A stretch of 64,000 nucleotides of DNA from Epichloe hybrida (lineage: Eukaryota > Ascomycota > Sordariomycetes > Hypocreales > Clavicipitaceae): the NCBI GenBank assembly GCA_019022495.1, contig JAFEKR010000004.1:124001-188000 (forward strand). The letters run 5' to 3'. The notes beneath the pieces are model-generated. The model had not been told where the DNA came from. It ran no database searches and was given only the letters and a program-made list of their open reading frames with translations. The position numbers and the translations under genes are program-made. Of this stretch, positions 1-9,973 are shown piece by piece. Positions within the stretch are counted from its first letter, which is position 1, and the number at the start of each line of letters is the position of its first letter.

Positions 1-1297
1 TCCACATAGTGTCGTGCGAGAGTAGACTTGCCAGTGCCAGGCAAGCCCCATATGGTGACGATGCCCAACTTCACAATTAAGGGGTCTGCATCACTGGTGA
101 GCATATGTTCTAGTCGATCGATAAGATCTAGTCGAGGGACGATGGGAGTTGACTCGTTGGGTAGTCGGTACGGAATTGAGTAACCTTGCGAAAGGTACTC
201 GACAAGATGCACTTGAGGTACACTATTAACAAAGCCGCTTCCATGCGTGATATCAAGTTGGGATACACGAAAGGAACTCACCTGCTGCAAAGTCAAAAGC
301 CTTCCTTTTCGTATCAGCCAAGCCCGAAGCCGTGCTTGTGTCCACCATTTCGCGAAATTTTCCAATAAAAGTCTGGTAATTTGCGTCGCGACCATTGAAT
401 CTGATAAGTTCTGAATGAGAGGCTTGCAGCCCGATTTGAACACCATCTGAGCCAGTCATGGAAAACCTCCGCTCCACTACATATCCCTCGCGTGTCTGCT
501 TCGTCTCATAAAATGAGAGTCTGGGCAGGTTGGCAGTGATAGCTTTGAAGGCATCCATTTGATGCTCGAGCCACTCCATGTCGCTAGCATGGGGTTCCTG
601 CGATGCTAAAGACTTCGCGGCTCGTGATTGACCGTTGTCGGCAAGCCCAGATGTTGTCCTTCGTATTACGTGAGCCAGCGGCGAAGGCGAAGACGGGCGA
701 CCGGGCGACGGTGTACCGAAGAAGGCGACTCCAGAGGTGGACAATTCGATGTCTTTCAGCTCCGAATCAGCAGCCTCGCTAGAAATAATCAGCGCACGCT
801 TGACGATCCACCCACCAAGGCTATGTGCAATGAAGAATAGTGGACGGCGATTGGTATGGTCTCGCTGTCTTTGGGCAGCAAGCGCCTTGGCGAGGTCAAG
901 CGCTCGACCATACACAATATTGCGCACGATGTACCGATAGCTGACGCCGTCGGAGATGTAGCCATATGTCATGATGCGAGCGTTGGGGATGTCGGCGCCC
1001 AACAACTCCTCGAGCCACGACTTGGACTTGCCTCCTTTGGAATCCCCATTAATCCATGCGCGGAAACCTTGGCCGCCAAGGCCATGTACTGCAACGATAC
1101 TATCATGACATCAGAACCCAGCTTCAATGAACATTATGAGATCAATAACAGGGTTTCGTATCAACGACTTACTCAATGTCTGCATTTTCTGGATCGTGAA
1201 CCACTCGTAGTCCACTGATTTCGGCATTCTTGTGTCTCGAGACAGCTCCTCGCACGCGATGGAGTAATCCTCGAAGGGGCTCCAGCGTATCCGCCAT
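1..1297 (-). CDS. NLR-like protein, SERAC1-type alpha/beta hydrolase plus NTPase domain (5' part, cut by window edge)
   Basis: Three exons are readable: 1297-1173, 1099-346 and 284-1, joined by introns of 73 and 61 nt. The ATG at 1297 opens a frame reading MADTLEPLRG. The first join restores the hallmark IVAVHGLGG start of SERAC1-like lipase domains. The nucleophile elbow is AHSLGG with Ser near residue 135. After the second intron comes the linker VEYLSQGYSIPYRLPNES, then a P-loop, GLPGTGKSTLA, with Lys near residue 379. In fungi this order (hydrolase, short linker, NB-ARC or NACHT NTPase, usually then TPR/ankyrin/WD repeats) marks NOD-like receptor homologues linked to non-self recognition. 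The sensor repeats would lie beyond position 1. The second intron has a weak GTGGAC donor, but no unspliced frame joins both parts. Family confidence is high; cellular role is inferred. Confidence 0.85.
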
Positions 1298-2512
1298 CCA
1301 AACCCTGCCTCTTTTCTCTTGGAACGACTTTGATTATATCGAAACTTTGTGAAAGACCCAATTGTGATTTCGATAAGTGCGCAAAAAGAAAAAAAAACGA
1401 CTTCAAAACGTAGCGCAGGTCGACAAATGACGAGAAGCAAAGCGGCGTTTTCGATAACGGAAGGACGGTGTGCACTGTGGAGCATTGTATATGTAGCGCT
1501 CAACTTTCAAAAGTCCACGTGGTGGCGCCCGCGCGAGGCATATGAACAGAATCATTTTTCTTTGAAATATCTCTTGCGAGATAGTATGATGGGTCACGTC
1601 CCTCGGTGCAAGGCTGGGCCGAGAACAGACCCCATGAACCGCAGTTTGAAAGAATACTCCGTGATGTTATATTAATTATCAAGGCTATCACAGCCTCACA
1701 CTGCAGCCTCAAATCTGAGGCATCACCCCTGTCATCCCTTCTGTCATCCCCTCTTCGTTTGTGAGTGCAGATTCACGCAGCGCGCTTGCTACCACATTTT
1801 ATCGTAGGCTTCGTTTGAAGACCTAGATTCACTTGTGAATAGATTCTATTAATTCCGATTTCCTAGATAGTAAATCTTCATTATCTTCTCTCCTTCTGAC
1901 TTTTTGACATCGCCTGCATCGTTCCACACCTTATTATTAGCAGCCCCGCCACAGTTCGTATCGGCTGCGCCTCTTTTCTCTCGTGCAACAGTCTCATCAG
2001 CAGTGTCACTGTGGAGCCCGGACGGGAGGCCGCTGGTGGCCAAATGACACAACCCGTTGTGGGAGGCGCATGTCAGGGTTACATGTACAGAGTATTACAG
2101 AGATATTGGTCATCGGGCATGTGCGCTCATCAGCTGCCAGCTGCTCTGAATCAGGATCGCTGTAAATTTACAAGAACCAACCTCATGCCAACTACAAAGC
2201 CTTCCACATCGACCACATCGACCACATTGACCACATCGACCACATCGACCACATCGACCACATCGACCACATCGACCACATCGACCACATCGACCACATC
2301 GACCACATCGACCACGTTGACCACGTTGACTAACACGGCTGACATTTACCACATCAATTAACACGGCTGATACATATGACGCCGGCCGAGCGGAGAAAGG
2401 GTCTCTGGCTTATAGCTCCTCGGCTTGACGCGTCTGAATACCGCGACAAGCTCATGGGCAGCGTGGTCACCCCTGTTTAACTATCTGCTGCTAGGCAGCT
2501 GCGACCACTTTC
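1298..2512. other. Intergenic region between NLR-like gene and GT15 gene
   Basis: No convincing gene. The stretch separates two divergently oriented genes and should hold both promoters. It contains short A/T runs, one TACATGTA palindrome at 2080-2087 and the CCACATCGA minisatellite listed separately. Open frames here are short and composed largely of the repeat. Confidence 0.6.
2204..2330. repeat. 9-bp minisatellite, unit CCACATCGA
   Basis: About 14 head-to-tail copies of CCACATCGA, with rare variants CCACATTGA and CCACGTTGA at the edges. Because the unit is a multiple of three, every frame stays open and gives artificial Thr/Ser or Asp/Val strings. It lies roughly 180 bp upstream of the GT15 start codon. 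Confidence 0.95.
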
Positions 2513-4263
2513 ATGGATCTGATTCGAAGGGCTTCGAGGATGGTTCCCTTGTCGCCGAAACTACAGCTACCCGCCCATGATGAGAAGAATGGAACAACAA
2601 AGCGGGCTACCTTGGTCTCAAGACTGAAATTCTTTCGACGACCGTTGCGGCTACGCGGAAACTCAACCGTGTCCGTGCCGCTAGGCATTGTCCTCGTCTT
2701 CCCTCTGCTTGTAGTAATTCTCATTCTAGTTCTTTTCGTCCGTCACCCCAGCTCGCCGGGCAGGATGTTGATGCCTGCTGGTTCGCCGCCTGCTATTCGG
2801 TAAGCTCAAGTTCTTCTGATGTCTGCTAAAACCTATGCGCAGCTAACCGTCAACCCCTACTGTAGAAAAATCAGCGAGAAGCACGACAAGGTATTCGTTA
2901 CTGGCTGCTTGGAACCCGACACCAGTCAGCCTCGCGCCAACGCTACATTTGTGGTTTTGGCCAGGAACAAGGAACTCGATGGTGTTCTCCAATCACTCAA
3001 GTCCGTGGAGCGCCATTTCAACCGATGGTATCACTACCCCTATGTTTTCCTCAACGATGGCGAATTCGACGAACACTTCAAGGAGACGGTACGAAACCAC
3101 ACATCTGGTCCTGTCGAATTCGGCAGAGTCGGTCCGGATATGTGGGGGTTTCCCGACTGGGTCGACCCCAAGGTTGCTCAAGAAGGCATCGCGAAACAAG
3201 GAGATGCCGCCGTCATGTACGGTGGACTGGAAAGCTACCACTTCATGTGTCGGTTCTATTCGGGGTATGTCTTGTGCCTCATGGACGAATCAAACCCGTT
3301 TGCGCAAGGCTAACATTGCCACAGCTTCTTTTACAATCACCCACTGCTGCTCAAGTACGAATGGTACTGGCGAGTCGAGCCCGAGATTACTTACTTCTGC
3401 GACATCACATAGTGCGTCAATCCCCCCAGACACACACCAAATCTCAATAGCTAACTGTGGCCAGTGATCCTTTCCTAAAAATGATTGAGCATAACAAGAC
3501 CTACGGTTTCACTATTGCCGTCAAAGAACTTCGCGAAACTGTGCCAAATATTTTCCGTTATGCCTCCGCTTACAAGCGGCTTAATAATCTGACGTCTCAA
3601 GGCCTGTGGGAAATGTTTGTCGAGCCCAAAAGTCCTGCTGAAGAGAAGAAGAAAGAGGAGCTGCCCGATGAGGTTCTCAAGAATGATCCCGCCAATAACG
3701 CACCTCCCAACGTTGACCCTCAGGAGATGGAGGGAGAAACGTACAACATGTGTCACTTCTGGTCAAACTTTGAAATCGCCAAGCTCAGTTGGTTCAGGAG
3801 CAAGGAGTACAATGACTTCTTTCAAATGATGGATCGCAGTGGCGGTTTCTGGATGGAGCGGGTATGTCTTACCCCTATGGCCACGTGTTTCGCTCGTCTA
3901 ACAAGCACTAACGATGTATTCCAGTGGGGTGACGCGCCCATACATTCTCTTGCTGCTGGTGCACTTTTGGGGGTCAAAGATATCCATTACTTCCGTGATG
4001 TTGGCTACAGGCACACCACCATTCAGCACTGTCCTGCTAATGCTCCATCCCGACAGCTGCCTCGCCCACCATACCTTGAAGAGACCACTCTAGATGAGAA
4101 GAAGAGGATAGAAGAGGATAAATACTGGGAAAACTGGGACGAGGTCAAAGAAAATGGTGTTGGTTGCCGATGCCGCTGTGATACAGATATTGTCGATGTC
4201 GAAGGCAAGGAGGGATCCTGTCTGCCTGAATGGGTTGACGTTGCCGGCGGTTGGGCTCCTTGA
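2513..4263 (+). CDS. KTR4: Alpha-1,2-mannosyltransferase, GT15 (KRE2/MNT1/KTR family, KTR4-like)
   Basis: Five exons (2513-2799, 2866-3264, 3325-3411, 3465-3861, 3925-4263) give 502 aa. It is a type II Golgi membrane protein: a basic cytosolic tail, one transmembrane helix at about 55-76, then the lumenal catalytic domain. GT15 landmarks are visible: the ARNKELDG strand, VFLNDGEF, the YWRVEPE block split over an exon join, and [10 protein letters not shown] with Glu near 361, the family's conserved acidic residue. An acidic, Lys-rich insertion of about 30 residues precedes that motif, as in KTR4-type members. It transfers mannose from GDP-mannose to N- and O-linked glycans of cell-wall proteins. 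All four introns are 53-66 nt with clean GT-AG ends. The family is secure; the KTR4 subgroup is likely. Confidence 0.92.
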
Positions 4264-5198
4264 GAATGAGGAGCAAGCATGCCGAGAAACTGCCAGAAGG
4301 TCGGCTCTGAAGTCCGTTTGCACACAACCAGCAGAAGAGGCCAACAGGCGACAATTTTGCGTGGAGCCCCGCGGGACTTGTCCAAGAGGAATTCAGACAG
4401 TCGACTCGCAGTTATGCGCATGTTCTGCAGGTTACTCTACTTGCACAGCCAACATCGCCGAGCTATGAGTCCTGACGAAGAGAAGACGGGCCGCATCCTT
4501 CGCGACGACACCACTGGATGGCAAAGAAATAAAAAGTAAAAAAGTAAAATGAGACGGCGTTTTGTTAGGTATTTACAGCGCAGTGGAGATATTGACGAGT
4601 ATATTATCGGTAAAGGGATTGGGAGGGATGCTACAGGAAAATTTTGGCTTAATTCTATACCTTCAGGCTTAATGAGTGGAAGACGATGAGCTTCATTCTT
4701 CGCCCCCAATACTTAGAGGTGGGATTTGCATTTGTACCTACAAGCGCAAGACATGAATTGTCGTATTATGCAGATTTTTGGGATGTGGCACTTTTTGGAC
4801 ATGCCGGATTAGCGAACAGTTTACCAATAGCTGGGTTTCACTCTTTTCTCCTTGGAGCGTCTGTCCACAATAAATCTATCATGCAGCTCAGGTGGTAAGA
4901 GAAAGCTTGGGTCTTGTGTCGGAATTCAAATAGGAGAATTGTACCCAGATACTACTGCTCGTTTTTCTTGTGATGGTTGTTTGTTGCACGGAGTAGAGTA
5001 ACACGGACTTATCACGGAGTACTCCAAGGCCCAAGGCAGACGGCGCGCCTCTGGACCCACCCTGATCCTCAGGCACCAGCAGCCCTTTCATGGAGCATGG
5101 AGCCGTGGGACGAAGACTGGGCTGCTACCCAAAATTCAGGACTTTTTTTTTTTTAACGTGTCAATTTTGGATGACAGGCCATCTCAAATTGCGTCGCC
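4264..5198. other. Intergenic region
   Basis: Contains the 3' end of the GT15 transcription unit and the promoter of the ribosomal protein gene. No ORF with recognisable coding features. There is a T10 run about 50 bp before the uL15m start and a CACGGAGTACTCC near-match to the dispersed nonamer at about 5013. Confidence 0.5.
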
Positions 5199-6218
5199 AT
5201 GCCTCCTCGGTTCCTACTGCCCAGCACGTCAATCTACTGCAGAGCCATCTCGGCTGCTCCCGTTAGCTCCATCACAGCTTGCTTGACTGGCCTCGCGATC
5301 CAGCAGACTCGCCATGCATCCATTCTCGGCAGTCTTGCCAACAACAAGGGTGCGATTCACCAGAAGAAACGGGTGGGACGAGGTCCTTCCTCTGGGCATG
5401 GAAAGACATCCGGACGAGGTCACAATGGTCAGAAGCAACACGGAAAGGTGAACCCCTGGTTTCAAGGTGGCCAGACGCCACTGGTAGTCAAGCACGGTCG
5501 CAAGGGTTTTACGAATCTGTAAGCACGAAGCAAGAATGGGGGCAAAAAAAGAGCCCGGGGGCCGCAGGCGAAGAATTGTCTTTGGGAAACTTGGGGAGTT
5601 TTTTCCCTGTCCGAGCTAACTTGTCGGTAATTTGTCTCGTCCTGTAGTCGCGCACCGAAACTGTCCGAAGTAAACCTCGACCAGATCCAAGAATGGATCA
5701 ACCAGGGTCGTCTCGATGCCACCAGACAAATCACGCCTAAGGAGCTCATCGAGAGCAAACTGGTCGGCAGCGTCAGGGATGGCGTCAAGATCCTCTCCCG
5801 CGGATCAGAGAGCCTGAAGCAGCCCATCGATGTCATGGTTTCGAGGGCCTCGGCCGGTGCTATTGCTGCCATCGAAGCCGCGGGGGGCAAGATCACCACG
5901 AGATACTACACGAAGCTGGCGATTCAGCGTCTACTCCGGGGCGAGTCCGTCAACACGGACAAACCCCTCCCCGTGGGAAAGGAGCACGTGGAACCGGTTC
6001 TCGCAGAGGCAAGAAAGGCGCCGTTCCGATACAGACTTCCCGACCCGACTGGTCGTGAGGACATTGAGTACTACCGAGATCCGGCGCATAGGGGCTATCT
6101 GAGCCACCAGTTGGCTCCGGGGCAGTCCCCGTCGTTGTACTTTAGGGTTCCTGGGGAGCAGAAGATAAAGAGTGCGGCCAAGGCGGAGAAGAAGGTTACG
6201 GAGGAGACTTTGTGGTGA
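5199..6218 (+). CDS. MRPL10: Mitochondrial large-subunit ribosomal protein uL15m
   Basis: Two exons, 5199-5518 and 5648-6218, give 296 aa. The N-terminus is a mitochondrial presequence (basic, Ser/Ala/Thr-rich, no acidic residue before about residue 50). The L15 signature follows: Lys-rich [20 protein letters not shown], then the [11 protein letters not shown] block typical of the mitochondrial branch. The second exon carries the L15 C-terminal fold ([17 protein letters not shown]) and a fungal C-terminal extension. It is a component of the mitoribosome 54S subunit. The 129-nt intron is delimited by GTAAGC and CTGTAG. The start is the first in-frame ATG and puts the presequence at the very N-terminus. 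Confidence 0.95.
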
Positions 6219-7039
6219 AGGGTGATGTCTTGGGGGGGGAGGCTGCTTGTACTACCATGTGTGTGTTTGAAGTGCACAGGATTTTTCGGCTGCAACTGCT
6301 CGCCATGTCTTTTCAACGTATATACCAATGAGGCGTTAGTGGTGGTGAATTACATGAAGCATTTCATGGTTGTCACACCCCCGCAGTGAAAGACGTGCCG
6401 AGTCTGCTTTCCGTGCTTCTGCGATTGTGCAACTTTTGGCCTGCCACTGCCTGTCACTGCCTGACACTGCCTGTCACTGCCTGACACTGCCTGTCACTGC
6501 CTGACACTGCCTGTCACTGCCTGACACTGCCTGTCACTGCCCGCCGTCGCTGTAACAATGACACAATGACAGTGGGCTTATCAGCACGCTGGCCCCTGGG
6601 CCCTGGCCTCCGCTCCGCACGGCTTTGGCGCCCTCGATCCCGCTTCTCCACCTCTACGGGGCCCCTATGTATGTAAAGCTGCAGCTGAAAGCGTCCTGCA
6701 TAATGTCATCTCATCTATTAATCCGTGCTCCGCATATGTACAGTATCTACATGTACGTATGCACGCGCCCGTCAAGCTTCTCTCGTGCACCCAATCGGTA
6801 CTTTCCCATCCTGTTGTTATCGCCGTCTCTGAAACGTCATTGTCGTTGCTGTCTCATCCGTCGCTTGCATTCTTGTTTCTGCTTCCGCTCGATCGCGTGC
6901 GTCGCGTTGGCCGCGTTGGCCTCGTTGCCTCCGAGGGAAGGGGACCGTCCACGTCCAGCTTCTCGTCGGTCACTGACTGATCAATCGTATCGAGCTTCCC
7001 CTGTTGTTCGTTGACCGATCCCATCATTAGACCTTCACC
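6219..7039. other. Intergenic region, promoter of MVP1
   Basis: Holds a 100-bp decamer array (separate entry), a TACATGTA palindrome at 6748-6755 and a pyrimidine-rich leader just before the MVP1 start. No gene seen. Confidence 0.5.
6441..6540. repeat. 10-bp minisatellite alternating CTGTCACTGC and CTGACACTGC
   Basis: Ten decamers in a row. After the first unit (CTGCCACTGC) the fourth base alternates strictly T, A, T, A, so the true period is 20 bp. The array is intergenic, about 500 bp upstream of MVP1. Confidence 0.97.
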
Positions 7040-9703
7040 ATGTCCCTCTTCGGCACCTCCCCCACCGAAGAGCAAGACGCTCAAATATCGACGCCGAGCC
7101 GTCGGAGCAGAGCGCGAAGCGGCGGGCTTTTCGACGAACCTTTGCCCAGGACATCATCAAACAGCTTGTTCGACGACGGCAGCGGCGAAGAGGACCGGCC
7201 CCCATCTCCCTGGGACCTTCCCACGCCCAGGAAACAGAAGGATGGCGCCGAGATGATTCGCGACCTGCTGCCGGCATCCGATGTTCCCGACAGCTACACG
7301 GAGACGTTTGACGCCATTGCTCGCGAGGATGGAAGCTCGGGCCGCGTCCAAGCCGGCGGCATTGCCAAACTGTTTGCCAATGCTCGTCTCGGACCCGAGG
7401 CTCAGGCGCGCATCATGTCGCTTGTCGCCCCGGGCGACGGGTCTGATGTGTCGCTTGGGCCGAACGAGTTCAACGTCTTGCTGGCCTTGGTGGGCCTGGC
7501 GCAGGAAGGCGACATCATCAGCCTCGACGGTGTGGACGAAAGACGACGAAGTAAGTAGGCTTTTCATTTCTCTGCAACAGTCACCCACCCTACCCTGTCA
7601 GTCAACCTTGTCACACCGGCTCACACGCTCACACGTCACGCACTCACACGTCACGCACTCACACGTCACGCACTCACTGGTCAGTCAGTGGTGGGGGCAC
7701 GGATCGCGGACGCAGCTAATCTGATGGACTCTTCGGATCAGACATGCCCCAGCCCAAGCTCCCTGGTCTCACCGCCGAGCCAGTGCTGCCACCCGTCGCC
7801 GAGCTCGCCGCGAAGCCGCCGCAAACGCCCAACGACAGCCAGGTGTACGCCGGAATACAAGAGCAGCAGGTGCAGCAGAGTTTGCACAACCAACAGGCAT
7901 TGGCTCGTGAAGCTCGCCCGCTCCCAGAGGCATCGCAGCCCGAGCTGCTCCGTCCTGCCATGGGTGCCGTGGATGCCATGGATGATCCTGAGGACGATCC
8001 TTGGAACTCGCCCGAGGTGCACAAAGGGCACGACCACTCGAAAATCAACGGCGCTGGCACTGCTGGCACCAATGCTGCTGTGCCAAACGGCGGAGCCAGC
8101 TTCCACGCTTCACCGTCCACCAATATTGCCGACCAGAGCCTCGACCAGTATGCCTCGGCGGCTCGTAACCAAATACCTTCCTCGGCTCATGGCGGCAGGC
8201 CAAGCAGCGATGCCATCCAAGGACACGCCGGCTGGGGCTTTTTTGGACCTCCCAATGCCTCGCCTGGCGTGGGAGGAGCTTTCACCCATCATGTCACGCA
8301 AGCTGCGGCAAATCCCTTTGGAGGCGACGGCGGAGCCATGGACCGGTCGGCGGCACGGGACCAACCTCGCACCACGACGGTGCGAGCCACGGGCGGACGA
8401 ACCGGTGCCAGTCTCGAGGAGAGCATAATTGTCACGTTGATGCCTGGCAAAGAAGGCATGTTCATGTTTCAGCATCACAACTATGAAGTCGCCAGTCAGC
8501 GGCGCGGAAGCAAGGTCGTTCGTCGGTACAGTGACTTTGTCTGGCTCCTCGACTGTCTTCACAAACGATATCCCTTCCGCGTGCTCCCTCTCTTGCCGCC
8601 CAAGAGAGTTGCCGTCAACGGCAACCACCTTTCCAACGACGGATCGTTCATTGAAAAGCGGAGGCGAGGGCTGGCCAGGTTCCTGAACGCCGTCGCGCGC
8701 CATCCCGTGTTGAGTCAGGAACAGTTGGTGGTCATGTTCCTCACTGTGCCGACGGAACTCTCCGTGTGGCGCAAGCAGGCGGCAATCTCTGTGCAGGACG
8801 AGTTCACTGACAAGGTGCTGCCACCGGGCCTCGAGGACTCCCTGCCCCCGACCTTGGAAGATCTCTTCTCCCGCACGTGCGCGGGTGTCCGTCGCTCGGC
8901 CGAGCTATACATCAATGTCTGCAACATCATGGACCGCCTCGTCAAACGAACCGAGGGTGTTGCGGCGGACCATGCCCGGATCGCCATGTCCCTGATGTCC
9001 CTCACGGAAACCTCTGCAGAGACATATGCCACCGACACCAACGAGGTACCCCTGTTGAATGACGGGCTGACGGCGATGAGCAAGCACCTGCGGACGTATC
9101 AGACGCTCCTGGATGACGAGAGCCGCGGCTGGGATGAAGGCGTTTTGGAGGACCTGAAGCGCCAGCGAGATGCTCTGGTTGGTGTGCGCGAGCTGTTTGA
9201 ACGCCGGGAAAAGCTCGACAGGGACAACATCCCTTACCTCGAAAGAAGAATCCAAACCAACGAGACCAAGCTGGCCAACTTGCGATCCAAACCCGAAGGC
9301 ACGGTCAAGCCCGGAGAGATTGAAAAGGTGGCAGAGTCCATCATCAAGGTAAGCCTGCTTGTTCTCCCCCTTTTGCCTGACAATTCGTCACATCAACAGC
9401 AAGCAAGAATGAATAAATTTATATATAAAAAAAAGATAAAAACGTTTGCTAATCTGGTTGCTACTCTTTTTTTTTCCCGGTTTCTTGTTGCAGGACAAGG
9501 AATCTATTGTTCAGCAGCACAATCGGTCCGTCTTTGTCAAGGAGTGCATTCGGGACGAGCTGGTCACTTTCCAGAGCAGCCAGTATCATGTGAGCCGGTG
9601 GAATCAGGACTGGGCCGGCGAACGAGTCAAGTACGCCGAGATGCTGGCGGAGAACTGGCGACGACTGCTCGATGAGCTAGAGGGCATGCCGCTTGGCGAG
9701 TGA
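7040..9703 (+). CDS. MVP1: Sorting nexin Mvp1 (PX-BAR protein)
   Basis: Three exons (7040-7550, 7742-9348, 9494-9703) give 775 aa. The N-terminus has a short EH-like helical segment, then a low-complexity Q/P/A-rich linker. A PX domain lies at about 395-508, with the phosphoinositide-binding RRYSDF motif and the LPPKR loop. The remainder is a helical BAR-like region rich in charged heptads, completed by the last exon (SRWNQDW). Yeast Mvp1 binds PI3P on endosomes and drives retromer-independent tubulation and recycling. Splice phases fit: exon 1 ends in phase 1 and exon 2 supplies two bases. Intron 1 (191 nt) contains a 15-bp tandem repeat; intron 2 is 145 nt. Confidence 0.92.
7631..7678. repeat. 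15-bp tandem repeat inside MVP1 intron 1
   Basis: Three copies of ACACGTCACGCACTC followed by a partial fourth, entirely within the first intron of MVP1. Confidence 0.9.
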
Positions 9704-9973
9704 GACTGAGAATCTGGGAAACTCGGCCGAGTCCGTGTAGTGAGTTTTATTTTTGTCTTGGGGCGTTTTACTGCGTCATTCTCCTTTGCATCATATCATG
9801 GCTGCATTCGCTTGATACACCAATACTCGCTCTTAATTTTACGTGATTATGCTCTTTTTTTCTTCCTTTTTTTTTTCTCCACGATTGGTTTTCTTATTTC
9901 TCCAATAGTGACTTTGCTTGTGCGAAACGAAGCCGAACCCCTAGACGACAAGCCCAGGCAGGCCCTTCCTTGT

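Noticed and set aside
2011..2361. Thr/Ser-rich and Asp/Val-rich frames across the minisatellite
   Set aside because: A 9-bp repeat is automatically open in most frames; nothing outside the repeat looks coding.
6441..6540. CRISPR-like array
   Set aside because: The repeats are contiguous with no spacers, in a eukaryotic genome; it is a minisatellite.
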